A program made the translations under genes and the position numbers. Below are positions 1 through 8,930 of a stretch of DNA of 33,390 nt, one piece after another (within the stretch, counting starts at the first letter, position 1; each line of letters begins with the position of its first letter). Below the pieces are notes generated by a model. The model saw only the letters and a program-made list of their open reading frames with translations, was not told the origin of the DNA and did no database searches. Source of the DNA: CAYNNQ01 sp964398785 (GTDB lineage Bacteria > Desulfobacterota > Desulfovibrionia > Desulfovibrionales > Desulfonatronovibrionaceae); contig CAYNNQ010000029.1 in the NCBI GenBank assembly GCA_964398785.1, positions 1-33,390 on the forward strand, read 5' to 3'.

Positions 1-832
1 TCTCCAGGCCCAGACTGTCTACATTGGGCCTGCGTCCGGCCGCGAGCAGGCATTTATCCACTTCAAGCTTCTTGTCCCCGTTTTTAAAAGAGAGACACAG
101 GCCGTTTTTTGTTTTTTCAATTCCGGAAACCATGCAACCAGGGCGTACATCCCATTTCTCCCGTTTCAGGATCTTATGCATCTCCTTGCTTATCTCCCCG
201 TCTTCGAACGGGGCGATACGCTGCATGGCCTCGATAAGGGAGACTTTACAGCCCAGGCGGTGCAGAAATCTGCCCATTTCCAGGCCGATGGCCCCGGCAC
301 CGATTACAGCCATGCTTGCCGGAATTTCCTTGAGTTCCAAGAGATCGTTGGAGTCGAGAATCGTTTCGTGGTCCGGGGTTATTCCCGGAAGAGCGGCGGG
401 GCGGCTGCCCGTGGCCAGGATGATGTTTTTGCCCGCAAGTTCAAGGACTTCATTTTCGGTGCGCACATCCACCCGGCCGGAGCCTTTGAGCTCGGCTTTT
501 CCGTGGATAACTTCCACGCCCAGTGCATCCAATTCCTTGCCGATTGCCTTTTGCGTACCGGAAAGCAGGGAAGTTTTTCTTTTTTGCAGGGCGGTGAGGT
601 CGATGTCCATGTCTCCGGAAGCCAGGCGAAGCCGTTTCTGGGCCGCAAGGGAATCCAGGGCCTCGGTGGCCCCCAGAAAAAGCTTGGTCGGGATGCACCC
701 CCAGTTAAGGCAGGTACCTCCCAGGGGTCCTTTTTCCACCAAGGCGGCCTTTAGTCCCTTGCGGGCCGCGGAGAGAGCGGCCTCGTGCCCGCCCGGACCG
801 GATCCGATTATTATCAGGTCTTTATCCGGCAT
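1..832 (-). CDS. lpdA: Dihydrolipoyl dehydrogenase (E3/L-protein), 5' part only
   Basis: FAD- and NAD-dependent flavoprotein that reoxidises the dihydrolipoyl arm of lipoylated carriers, here most likely GcvH of the glycine cleavage system. About 277 N-terminal residues are visible; the reading frame is open to the window edge, so the C-terminal dimerisation domain is missing from view. The FAD-binding GSGPGG motif lies at residues 10-15. The redox-active disulfide motif GGTCLNWGCIPTK follows, with cysteines near residues 41 and 46. A second dinucleotide-binding motif, AVIGAGAIGLEMG, lies further on. The start ATG shares one base with the gcvPB stop codon (TAATG), which indicates translational coupling. 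The motifs make the family assignment very secure; the specific role comes from the neighbours. Confidence 0.93.
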   Translation of the reverse strand, partial: MPDKDLIIIGSGPGGHEAALSAARKGLKAALVEKGPLGGTCLNWGCIPTKLFLGATEALDSLAAQKRLRLASGDMDIDLTALQKRKTSLLSGTQKAIGKELDALGVEVIHGKAELKGSGRVDVRTENEVLELAGKNIILATGSRPAALPGITPDHETILDSNDLLELKEIPASMAVIGAGAIGLEMGRFLHRLGCKVSLIEAMQRIAPFEDGEISKEMHKILKREKWDVRPGCMVSGIEKTKNGLCLSFKNGDKKLEVDKCLLAAGRRPNVDSLGLE

Positions 833-2271
833 TATTCCCTAAGCTCCATTTTCTTGGCCGCGCGGACCTCGTCCAGGCGGCGCACGGGAGTTGTGTACGG
901 CGCGTTTTGGATCTTTTCCGGATCTTTTTCCGCAGTCTCCAGGATATCGATCAAATCGTCCACGAATCTGTCCAGGGTTTCCTTGGATTCTGTCTCCGTG
1001 GGTTCGATCATCAAGCATTCCTTGACGATAAGCGGAAAGTACACCGTGGGGGCGTGGTGTCCCTTGTCCAGAAGGGCCTTGGCTATATCCACGGCCTTGA
1101 CCCCGTTTTGGGCCTGGTTCACTGCCGAGACCACGAATTCGTGCATGCAGGTTCGGTTGTAGGGTATATGCAGATGGTTTTCCAGGCGTTTGCGCAGGTA
1201 GTTGGCCGCGAGTACCGCGTATTCCGACGCCCGGGACAGGCCGTCCCGGCCCAAACGCAGGATGTAGGCGTAGGCCTTTAGGATGACTCCGAAATTGCCG
1301 TAAAACGGGGCGATGAATCCTATGGAATCCGGATAGTCGTAGTCCAAAAAGTACTGTCCGTCTTCAAGACGGACCACCCGGGAAACGGGCAGGAAAGGCT
1401 CCAGTTTTTTGTTCACTCCCACCGGTCCGGACCCTGGTCCTCCGCCGCCGTGCGGGGTCCCAAATGTCTTGTGCAGATTGAGATGGACCACGTCAAATCC
1501 AACGTCCCCCACCCGCATCTGCCCCATGATCGCGTTCAGATTGGCTCCGTCGTAGTACAAAAGAGCGTCCACGGAGTGGAGCATGTCCACTATCTCCGGG
1601 AGATGGTCCTCGAAAAGCCCCAGGGTGTTGGGGCAAGTCATCATCAGCGCGGCCACATCCTCGTCCAGGCATTCCCGGAGGGCTTCGGGGTCGATAATGC
1701 CGTCCCTGGATTCAATGCTGACCACGTCGAATCCGGCTATTGCCGCCGAGGCCGGATTGGTCCCGTGCGCGGAATCGGGTACGATTATCTTGGTCTTTTT
1801 GTTGCCCTTTTTATTGTGGTAGGCGGCGATGAGCATGGCTCCGGTGAGCTCGCCGTGCGCCCCGGCCAGGGGCTGCAGGGTGAATGCGTCCATGCCGGTT
1901 ATCTCGCACAAAAGCTGTTCCGTGGAGTAAATCACTTCCAGGGCGCCCTGGGTGAATTGTCCGGCTCCTCGCAGCTGCGGCTCCAGGGGATGCAGGTCGG
2001 TGAATCCGGGCAGGGCGGCCAGTTTTTCGTTGAATTTGGGGTTGTATTTCATGGTGCACGAACCCAGTGGATAGAAGTTGCCATCCACTCCGAAGTTCTT
2101 GCGGGAAAGGCGGGTAAAGTGCCGGACAACATCCAGTTCGGACAGCTCGGGCAAAGCGGCCGGAGCGGAGCGGAGCAGGGAACCGGGGATCATGTCCGCG
2201 GTTTTTTGCCCCGGCTCTTCCGGGATGACTCCGGTACGGCCTTTTTTTGATTTTTGAAACATGGTTTTCAT
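832..2271 (-). CDS. gcvPB: Glycine dehydrogenase (decarboxylating) subunit 2
   Basis: C-terminal half of the two-subunit P-protein (479 aa). Together with GcvPA it decarboxylates glycine using PLP and passes the aminomethyl group to the lipoyl arm of GcvH; the reaction is reversible in organisms that make glycine from C1 units. The PLP-lysine motif NLHKTFGTPHGGGGPG is clear, with the lysine near residue 268. Upstream lies the SAHGTNPASA segment and at the N-terminus the typical YPLGSCTMKYNPK segment. Its start overlaps the gcvPA stop by 4 bp (ATGA) and its stop touches the lpdA start, so the three genes form one translation-coupled unit. Length is normal for the split form. No disruption is seen. 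Confidence 0.96.
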   Translation of the reverse strand: MKTMFQKSKKGRTGVIPEEPGQKTADMIPGSLLRSAPAALPELSELDVVRHFTRLSRKNFGVDGNFYPLGSCTMKYNPKFNEKLAALPGFTDLHPLEPQLRGAGQFTQGALEVIYSTEQLLCEITGMDAFTLQPLAGAHGELTGAMLIAAYHNKKGNKKTKIIVPDSAHGTNPASAAIAGFDVVSIESRDGIIDPEALRECLDEDVAALMMTCPNTLGLFEDHLPEIVDMLHSVDALLYYDGANLNAIMGQMRVGDVGFDVVHLNLHKTFGTPHGGGGPGSGPVGVNKKLEPFLPVSRVVRLEDGQYFLDYDYPDSIGFIAPFYGNFGVILKAYAYILRLGRDGLSRASEYAVLAANYLRKRLENHLHIPYNRTCMHEFVVSAVNQAQNGVKAVDIAKALLDKGHHAPTVYFPLIVKECLMIEPTETESKETLDRFVDDLIDILETAEKDPEKIQNAPYTTPVRRLDEVRAAKKMELRE

Positions 2272-3599
2272 AGCGCACCTCGTATCATTTCGGCCAGGAT
2301 GCCGATTTCCTGCTTGCTTCTCTTTTCAGTACAGGCCACCAAAAGGCAGTTTTCCATTCCCGGATAGTATCCGCTGATGGGAAAGCCGGGTATGTATCCC
2401 TGTTCTGTAAGCTTATCCACGATTTCATAGGCGTTTACCGGGAGACAGACAGCGAATTCGTGCCCGAAAGGCTCATCGTTCAGCAGCTCGACTCCGGGAA
2501 TCGAGGTAAGCCTTTCCGCTGCGTACCGGGCGTTTTCCAGACATGTTTCCGCAGTGCGGCGCAGTCCTTCCGGACCGAGCAGGGAAATATAGGCCAGGCT
2601 TTGCAGGGCGCAAAGGGCCTGGTTGGAGCATATGTTCGAGGTCGCCTTCTGGCGGCGGATATGCTGTTCTCTGGCCTGAATGGTCAAAACGTATCCGGTG
2701 TTGCCTTCTGTGTCTTTTGTTTTCCCGGCCACCCGTCCGGGCATTTGCCGGATCAGCCTGCCGTTGCAGGTAATGATTCCCAGATAAGGGCCGCCGAAAT
2801 TAAGTGGGAGCCCCAGGCTCTGGCCTTCGGCCACGGCTATGTCCGCCCCCATTTCTCCGGCCGTCTTCAAGACCGATTGCATGAGCGGATTAACCGAGAT
2901 TATGTTGACGATTTTATGCTCGCGGGCCTTGGCGAACAAATCGGAGAAGTCGCTTATGCACCCGAAGAAATTGGGGTTCTGGACCACGAGAGCGGCCACG
3001 TCCTCATCCAGGGCGGCCTCAAGGGCCTGGATATCGGTTTGTCCCTGTTTCTGGGGAATGGTTTTTAGCTCCAGATGCAGATTCGTGGTGTAGCTGTCCA
3101 GAATGCGCCTGTATATGGGGTTTATGCCCTCGGATATGAGGATCTTTTTCTTCTTGGTGGAGCGCACGGCCATCATGGCCGCTTCATAGATGGCGGTTCC
3201 CCCGTCATATAGGGAGGCATTGGAGTATTCCATGTCCATGAGCCGGCAGACCGCGGTCTGGTATTCAAAAACGGCCTGCAGCGTGCCCTGGGAAGCCTCG
3301 GGTTGATACGGAGTATATGCGGTGTAGAATTCCGACCTGGAGATCACGTCCGTGACCGCGGCCGGGATATAGTGGTCGTAAAAGCCCCCGCCCAGAAAAC
3401 TGCATATCTTGGTGTTGTTTTTCTGGGAGAGGTTCTCCACCTGCTGCACCACTCGCATTTCACTCATTGTCGGGGGCAGATCAAAGCTTTTGGGTCTCAA
3501 GTCTTTTTTTATCCCGGAAAATAGATCCCGGATATTATCCACCCCGAGGGTTTCTAACATTTCCCTAGTCTGTTTTGGAGTATGCGGAATGTATGGCAT
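2268..3599 (-). CDS. gcvPA: Glycine dehydrogenase (decarboxylating) subunit 1
   Basis: N-terminal half of the split P-protein (443 aa), partner of GcvPB in the glycine cleavage/synthase system. The N-terminus MPYIPHTPKQTREML, the FLGGGFYDHYIPAAV segment, the AYTPYQPEASQGTLQ motif and the GGPYLGI segment are all characteristic of this subunit. The family-typical N-terminus fixes the ATG at 3599. No convincing Shine-Dalgarno sequence precedes it; instead a TATAAT-like hexamer lies a few bases upstream, so leaderless or weakly initiated translation is possible. It follows gcvH after a 225-bp gap in which I see no gene. No gcvT is present in the window. Confidence 0.96.
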   Translation of the reverse strand: MPYIPHTPKQTREMLETLGVDNIRDLFSGIKKDLRPKSFDLPPTMSEMRVVQQVENLSQKNNTKICSFLGGGFYDHYIPAAVTDVISRSEFYTAYTPYQPEASQGTLQAVFEYQTAVCRLMDMEYSNASLYDGGTAIYEAAMMAVRSTKKKKILISEGINPIYRRILDSYTTNLHLELKTIPQKQGQTDIQALEAALDEDVAALVVQNPNFFGCISDFSDLFAKAREHKIVNIISVNPLMQSVLKTAGEMGADIAVAEGQSLGLPLNFGGPYLGIITCNGRLIRQMPGRVAGKTKDTEGNTGYVLTIQAREQHIRRQKATSNICSNQALCALQSLAYISLLGPEGLRRTAETCLENARYAAERLTSIPGVELLNDEPFGHEFAVCLPVNAYEIVDKLTEQGYIPGFPISGYYPGMENCLLVACTEKRSKQEIGILAEMIRGAL

Positions 3600-3824
3600 A
3601 ATTATATTATTGGCTGTGATTTAGATGTTTTTCGGGCTCGATTCTAAAATTTGAACCGCCCTGTTCGTTAAAGGCGCAATGTTCCCAAGAATAAAGAGTA
3701 TTTCAATTTGCCGGGAATCGGCGGTTTGAAAGGCGGCCTGGCCCAAAACCGTATCCCGGTTTCGAAAAATCTTTGGGATCCGTCCTAAGCTTTGCGTTAC
3801 CGGTGTTCTGGCGACTTTATGTTC

Positions 3825-4205
3825 TTAATGTGCTTCTTCGCTTACCACTTTGGAGTAGGCTTCGGCATCCATGAGATCCGCGGGGAGTTCGGTGAATTTG
3901 ATTTTGGCTATCCAACCCTCGCCGTAGGGGTCTTCATTTAGCTTTTCCGGTACTTCTTCCAGATTTTCGTTTATTTCCACTATTTCTCCAGCCAAAGGGG
4001 CGTAAATTTCGCTGGCCGCCTTGACTGACTCCACGCTTCCGATTTCGTCCCCTACGGCTACCTGCTGACCTTTTTCCGGCAAATCAATAAAGGTTATGTC
4101 GCCGAGCTGCTCCTGGGCAAAATGAGTAATGCCCATTGTCGCCTGTCCGCCCTCAATCTTAATCCATTCGTGCGATTTGGTGTACTTTAGTCCTTCCGGG
4201 ATCAT
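3825..4205 (-). CDS. gcvH: Glycine cleavage system H protein (lipoyl carrier)
   Basis: Small lipoylated shuttle protein (126 aa) that carries the aminomethyl intermediate between the P-, T- and L-proteins. The N-terminus contains the KYTKSHEWI signature and the lipoyl-lysine lies at about residue 62 in GSVESVKAASEIYAPL. The C-terminal segment NEDPYGEGWIAKIK is also typical. A strong AAAGGAGA ribosome binding site lies 6-7 bases upstream of the ATG. It is the first gene of the minus-strand cluster gcvH-gcvPA-gcvPB-lpdA and is divergent from the ABC-F gene. The 214-bp divergent intergenic region is AT-rich and must hold both promoters. I see no glycine riboswitch-like sequence there, though I could not run a covariance search. 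Confidence 0.97.
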   Translation of the reverse strand: MIPEGLKYTKSHEWIKIEGGQATMGITHFAQEQLGDITFIDLPEKGQQVAVGDEIGSVESVKAASEIYAPLAGEIVEINENLEEVPEKLNEDPYGEGWIAKIKFTELPADLMDAEAYSKVVSEEAH

Positions 4206-4419
4206 AAATTTCTCCTTTGTTCTCTGATTGCCAAAACTGGGGTTTGCATATAACTAAAGCCGCTAAAGAGCAATGGTTGTAATCCGCTTTTTTTACAGTT
4301 ATTTTTAATTATTCCGGATCAGAGTTTATTCAATTTAACCAAAAGACATTAGGGCAAAAGGCGAAATTTTTGTGGGGTGCATATATTGTAGCCGACGGAT
4401 TCGGGGGTGAGCGGCGTAT

Positions 4420-6381
4420 ATGTTGCGCTTGAATCTGGCTTCGGTCACGCACGGTTTTGACGGCAGTGATCTGTTCACCAATCTCAATCTGGAGCTTACC
4501 CCGGGAATGAAGCTGGTGGTGGCCGGGCCCAACGGCTGCGGCAAGTCCACCTTGCTGGATATAATGTCCGGGAGGGTTGTCCCGGAGAAAGGCAAGGTGA
4601 CTTATCCCCGGGGAGCACGGATCGGGCACGTGCAGCAGGAGTTGAGCGGGATTGAGCTGCATAAATCCCTTATGGGGTATATGCTGGAGGTGCTGCCGGA
4701 TTGGGAGGCGTTCTGGCGGGAGTGGAAAAATGCGGTCGGTTCCGGAGACGGGGAGGAATTGCACAGGCTTTCCGCCCGGCAGGAGGAATTGGAACGGCGT
4801 TTCGGGTACAGCCCGGAGCACGAGGCGGAAAAGATCCTGCACGGCCTGGGGTTTTGCGAGCAAGATTTTGATCAGCCCCTTAAGATCCTGAGCGGGGGCT
4901 GGAGAGAGCGGGCCAAATTGGCTCGCTTGCTGTTGCAGGGCGCGGATATCCTCCTTCTGGACGAGCCGACCAACCATCTGGATCTGGAGGCGGTGCTGTG
5001 GCTGGAGGAATATCTGGCCGGATTCCGGGGTATTCTGGCCTTTGTCGCCCATGATCTGTATTTTGTGGACAAAACAGCCACGCATGTTCTGTATCTCGGT
5101 TTTGACAAGCCCTATTTCAGGCCGGGCAATTTGACCGATTTTTTTAGATGGCACGAAGAAAAGGAAGGGGAGAAACGGGATCGGGCGGAAAAACTGGAAG
5201 CCAGGATAGAGCACAAGCAGTCATTCGTGGACAGGTTCAGATACAAGGCGAGCAAGGCCAGGCAGGCCCAGGCCAGGATCAAGGAAATCGAGAAGCTCCG
5301 CCGGGAAATGCGGGACACGCAGTCGGACAAGAGCGGTCCGCAACTGAATTTTTCCTGGCCGGAACCGGAGAGGGCCAACAAGGTCCCTTTAAGCGGTAGC
5401 GGGGTCTATTTCGCCTATGGGGAGAATTTTCTTTTCCGCGACTTAAGCTTTTCCGTTCTGCGCGGACAGAGGGTGGCCCTGGTCGGTCCCAACGGCAAAG
5501 GCAAGTCCACTCTTTTAAAGATCATGGCCGCAATGATCCCTCCGCACAGCGGGGATATAACAATAGGCAGCAAGGTCAAAATCGGGTATTACGCCCAGCA
5601 TCAGACCGAGATGCTGGAGGAAGGCAATACGGTACTGGAGGAGATAAAGAGGCTGACCGGATGCACGGCCGAGGAGGAGATAAGGTCGGTTCTGGGGCTT
5701 TTTCTTCTCGGGGAAGACTATTGGCCCAATCCGGTGGGCAGCTTGAGCGGCGGGGAAAAATCCAGGCTGGTTCTGGCCACGCTTTTTCTTTTGCGGGCCA
5801 ATGTCCTTCTTCTGGACGAGCCCACCAATCATCTGGATATGGAGAGCCGGGAAGCCCTGATTGCCGCCCTGCAGGATTTTTCCGGGACCATTGTCCTGGT
5901 TGCCCATGACCGCCAGCTCCTGCATGAGGTGGCCGAAGAAGTATGGATGGTCCAGGAAAACGATCTGCGTCCTTTGGATGGCGGTGTTGAGGAGTATGTA
6001 CGCGCTTTTCGGGAAAGCGGAGTCCGGGAAAACGGGAAGGCCGATACCGGGAAGCAAAAAGAAGTTACCCTATCCGCCAAGGAGATAAAAAGGCGGCAGG
6101 CGGAAAAAAGAAATGACCTCCATCGTCGATTGAAGCCCCTTCGGGAGGAGTTTTCCCGTCTGGAGTCGCGCCTGGAAGAAGCCATTGCCTTTCAGGAAGA
6201 GTCCGAGGCCGCCCTGAGCAGTCCGGAGACCTACCGGGACGCGGAAAAGATAAAGTCCTTGAACCAGGCGCTGAATAAGTCACGGCACGAATCCGAGGAA
6301 ATATTAGAGCGCATGTCCGGGATAGAAGAAGAGATAAAGATGCTGGAAAAGGAGCGTGAATCCCTGAAGGAAGGCAATTAA
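4420..6381 (+). CDS. ABC-F family ATP-binding protein (YheS/Uup-like)
   Basis: Soluble tandem ATPase of the ABC-F group (653 aa), whose studied members bind the ribosomal E site and rescue or tune translation. Domain 1 has Walker A GPNGCGKST (residues 36-44), signature LSGGWRERA (about 157) and Walker B ILLLDEPTNHLD (about 178). The inter-domain arm contains SFVDRFRYKASKARQAQARIK-like sequence, the tRNA-interacting linker of the family. Domain 2 has Walker A GPNGKGKST (about 355), LSGGEKSR (about 442) and VLLLDEPTNHLD (about 463). A charged C-terminal coiled coil follows from about residue 560. No transmembrane segments are present, so this is not a transporter. A GGGGGTGA ribosome binding site precedes the ATG. 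The exact subfamily is uncertain; the arm and C-terminal coil favour YheS or Uup. Confidence 0.93.
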   Translation: MLRLNLASVTHGFDGSDLFTNLNLELTPGMKLVVAGPNGCGKSTLLDIMSGRVVPEKGKVTYPRGARIGHVQQELSGIELHKSLMGYMLEVLPDWEAFWREWKNAVGSGDGEELHRLSARQEELERRFGYSPEHEAEKILHGLGFCEQDFDQPLKILSGGWRERAKLARLLLQGADILLLDEPTNHLDLEAVLWLEEYLAGFRGILAFVAHDLYFVDKTATHVLYLGFDKPYFRPGNLTDFFRWHEEKEGEKRDRAEKLEARIEHKQSFVDRFRYKASKARQAQARIKEIEKLRREMRDTQSDKSGPQLNFSWPEPERANKVPLSGSGVYFAYGENFLFRDLSFSVLRGQRVALVGPNGKGKSTLLKIMAAMIPPHSGDITIGSKVKIGYYAQHQTEMLEEGNTVLEEIKRLTGCTAEEEIRSVLGLFLLGEDYWPNPVGSLSGGEKSRLVLATLFLLRANVLLLDEPTNHLDMESREALIAALQDFSGTIVLVAHDRQLLHEVAEEVWMVQENDLRPLDGGVEEYVRAFRESGVRENGKADTGKQKEVTLSAKEIKRRQAEKRNDLHRRLKPLREEFSRLESRLEEAIAFQEESEAALSSPETYRDAEKIKSLNQALNKSRHESEEILERMSGIEEEIKMLEKERESLKEGN

Positions 6382-6615
6382 GGGGAAATATTCGATGTTA
6401 TCGGATTATTAAAGGATATGTCCACCGCGGATTATTGTCGGCCGGGGCGGCTGCGCACAGGGCCGTATTTAAAGTCCTGCCCGGCACGGGTTGGAGCGGA
6501 TTGCCCAAAACGTTCAGAGGTGATACCGGAATAAAAGATATTTTGCCGAGTACGGCCCGGAACCCGATAATTGCGCAGGGAGCGGATAACCAGTGGACAA
6601 AGCTGGGGAGGTATT

Positions 6616-7821
6616 ATGCCGATTTTTGATTACAAGGCGAGAAACAAGCTGGGGCGGAAGGTCAAGGGCGATCTTGATGCCCCGACTTTGGACATGGCCG
6701 AGAATATCCTCAGAAAAAAGGGTCTGCAGGATATAAAGGTCAAACCCAAGCCCAAGGACCTTTTTGAAGGCACCCCTTTGGAGAAGGGGGTTTCCTCGCG
6801 GGATATGGTTGTTTTCAGCCGCCAGTTCGCGACCATGATCAACTCCGGCGTGCCCATCCTGCAGGCCCTGCAGATCATGTGCGAGCAGACCGAGAACGAC
6901 AAATTGCGGCATGCCCTTTTTGACATCCGGAACAATATTGAAAGCGGTTCCTCTCTTTATGACGCCATGAAAAAATATCCGGATGTTTTTGATACCTTGT
7001 ATACGAACATGGTTGATGCCGGGGAGACCGGCGGTGTCCTGGATACCGTGCTTTTGCGTCTTTCCGAATACATAGAGAAGGCGGCCAGTCTCAAGGCCAA
7101 GGTCAAGGGGGCCATGATCTACCCCACGGTGGTCCTGATCGTGGCCCTGTTGGTGGTGGCCATTATCCTTCTCTTCGTTATTCCCAGTTTTGAGAAGGTG
7201 TTTGCCAATTTCGGAGGAGCCCTTCCCGCCCCGACCCAATTCGTGGTCAACTTGAGCGATCTTGTGCAGGAAAAATTCTTCTGGCTTGTGGGCGGGTTTG
7301 TGGCACTGATTGTCGGCTTTAGACTGTTTTACAAATGGGAGCGGGGCAGGATTCTGGTGGACAACTGGATTTTGTTCTTTCCGGTGATTGGCAAGCTTCT
7401 GCGCATAGCCGCGGTTGCCAAATTCAGCCGTACCCTGAGTACCATGATAGCCAGCGGAGTCCCCATCCTGGATTCCCTGGATATTGTTTCCCGTACTTCG
7501 GGAAACAAGACAGTGGAGCTCGGAGTGCTCAAGGCCAGGGACAGCATAGCCGAAGGGCAGACGATCGCCGAGCCCCTGGGTGAAACCGGAGTGTTCCCGC
7601 CCATGGTCATCCACATGATTTCCATCGGCGAGACCACGGGAGCTTTGGACAACATGCTGGAGAAGATCGCCGATTTCTACGACGACGAGGTGGATGTGGC
7701 CGTGGACGCCCTTACCTCCATGATCGAGCCGATCATGATCGTCTTTCTCGGCGTGGTCGTCGGAGGCATGGTGGTCAGCATGTACCTGCCGATATTCAAT
7801 ATCGCCGGAACGCTCGGATAG
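6616..7821 (+). CDS. pilC: Type IV pilus / type II secretion inner-membrane platform protein (PilC/GspF family)
   Basis: Polytopic inner-membrane platform protein (401 aa) of type IV pilus or type II secretion machines. It begins with the family N-terminus MPIFDYKARNKLGRKVKG and has two T2SSF repeats. Repeat 1 (about residues 75-195) contains FSRQFATMINSGVPILQAL and ends in a long hydrophobic helix. Repeat 2 (about 275-400) contains FSRTLSTMIASGVPILDSL and a C-terminal helix MIVFLGVVVGGMVVSMYLPIF. The frame is open upstream of this point, but GGGGAGG lies five bases before the ATG at 6616 and homologues start there, so I chose this start. No ATPase, pilin or secretin gene is adjacent, so its machine must be encoded elsewhere. 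The 230 bp upstream hold no recognisable gene. Confidence 0.92.
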   Translation: MPIFDYKARNKLGRKVKGDLDAPTLDMAENILRKKGLQDIKVKPKPKDLFEGTPLEKGVSSRDMVVFSRQFATMINSGVPILQALQIMCEQTENDKLRHALFDIRNNIESGSSLYDAMKKYPDVFDTLYTNMVDAGETGGVLDTVLLRLSEYIEKAASLKAKVKGAMIYPTVVLIVALLVVAIILLFVIPSFEKVFANFGGALPAPTQFVVNLSDLVQEKFFWLVGGFVALIVGFRLFYKWERGRILVDNWILFFPVIGKLLRIAAVAKFSRTLSTMIASGVPILDSLDIVSRTSGNKTVELGVLKARDSIAEGQTIAEPLGETGVFPPMVIHMISIGETTGALDNMLEKIADFYDDEVDVAVDALTSMIEPIMIVFLGVVVGGMVVSMYLPIFNIAGTLG

Positions 7822-7888
7822 GCAAGAGGACCGAAGTAATCAGAGGCAAGAAGACATAAAAAAGACTGGAAAACAAGGAGGGTATAAA

Positions 7889-8917
7889 ATGACAAAAAAG
7901 CCTGTTGTGGCCGTGGCCGGGGCGACCGGGGCGGTGGGCAAGGAGATGCTTGAGATATTGGAGGAACGGGATTTTCCGGCGGAAAAGGTCATCCCCTTGG
8001 CCTCCTCCCGGTCCGCGGGGAGCAGGGTGAGTTTCAGGGGCACGGAACTTACCGTACAGGAAATGACCGAGTCTTCGTTTTCCGGGGTGGACTTGGCTCT
8101 TTTTTCCGCGGGCGGAGCGGCCTCGGAAGAGTTCGCCCCGATTGCCGCCCGTTTTGGGTGCGTGGTGGTGGACAATTCCAACGCCTGGAGGATGGACAAG
8201 GACACCCCCCTGGTCATCCCCGAGGTAAATCCCGAGGACCTGGAGCGGCACAAAGGGATTATCGCCAACCCGAACTGCTCCACCATCCAGATGGTGGTGG
8301 CCCTAAAGCCCCTTTACGACGTATCCCGCATAAAGCGGATTATTGTCTCCACCTACCAGGCGGTCTCCGGTTCCGGGCAAAAGGCCATTGACGAACTGGA
8401 AACCCAGGTCCGCCGTCTTTTTAACGCCCAGGAGGTCCAGCCCGAGGTCTATCCGCATCAGATAGCCTTTAACTGCCTGCCGCATATAGATAAATTTTTG
8501 CAGAACGATTATACCGGGGAAGAGATGAAGATGGTCAACGAAACCCGGAAAATCCTGGGAGACCCCGGCCTGGGCATAAGCGCCACCACCGTGCGCGTGC
8601 CTGTGTTTTTCGGACACAGCGAGTCCGTGAACATCGAGACCGAGGACAAGATTTCCGCCAAGGAGGCCCGGGCCGTTCTTGCTCAGGCCCCCGGAGTCAC
8701 GGTCCTGGACAATCCGGAGGAAAACGCCTACCCCATGGCGATTCACGCCGCTGGAGAGGATGATACTTTTGTCGGACGCATCCGCGAGGACGACAGTATC
8801 GAATGCGGCCTGAACCTTTGGGTGGTGTCGGATAATATTCGCAAGGGAGCCGCTCTGAACACCATTCAGATCGCCGAAACCCTGCTGGAAAAAGATCTTC
8901 TTCGGGTCCCTGCGTAA
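7889..8917 (+). CDS. asd: Aspartate-semialdehyde dehydrogenase
   Basis: NADPH-dependent enzyme (342 aa) converting aspartyl phosphate to aspartate semialdehyde, the branch point to lysine/diaminopimelate, threonine and methionine. The N-terminal nucleotide-binding motif VAGATGAVGKEM is at residues 9-20. The catalytic cysteine is C130 in ANPNCSTIQM. TYQAVSGSGQKAIDEL and the C-terminal RIREDDS/NLWVVSDNIRKGAALN segment are also characteristic. A strong AAGGAGGG ribosome binding site precedes the ATG. The gene starts 67 bp after the pilC-like gene and is followed after 13 bp by an aminotransferase, so it probably heads a co-transcribed run of four genes. Confidence 0.97.
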   Translation: MTKKPVVAVAGATGAVGKEMLEILEERDFPAEKVIPLASSRSAGSRVSFRGTELTVQEMTESSFSGVDLALFSAGGAASEEFAPIAARFGCVVVDNSNAWRMDKDTPLVIPEVNPEDLERHKGIIANPNCSTIQMVVALKPLYDVSRIKRIIVSTYQAVSGSGQKAIDELETQVRRLFNAQEVQPEVYPHQIAFNCLPHIDKFLQNDYTGEEMKMVNETRKILGDPGLGISATTVRVPVFFGHSESVNIETEDKISAKEARAVLAQAPGVTVLDNPEENAYPMAIHAAGEDDTFVGRIREDDSIECGLNLWVVSDNIRKGAALNTIQIAETLLEKDLLRVPA

Positions 8918-8930
8918 AACGGAGTAAAGA

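Noticed and set aside
4206..4419. Glycine riboswitch before gcvH
   Set aside because: The leader is AT-rich and I found none of the expected conserved GC-rich aptamer segments by eye.
6478..6515. GGCAC...GG/TTGC sequences upstream of the PilC-like gene as a third sigma-54 promoter
   Set aside because: The spacing between the GG and GC elements does not fit the required 10 bp.
6571..6615. Fifteen-residue N-terminal extension of the PilC/GspF protein
   Set aside because: The ribosome binding site and the conserved family start MPIFDYKA both place the start at 6616.
6435..6629. Small open frame of 64 residues upstream of the PilC-like gene
   Set aside because: No ribosome binding site, no recognisable motif, and it runs into the real start of the next gene.
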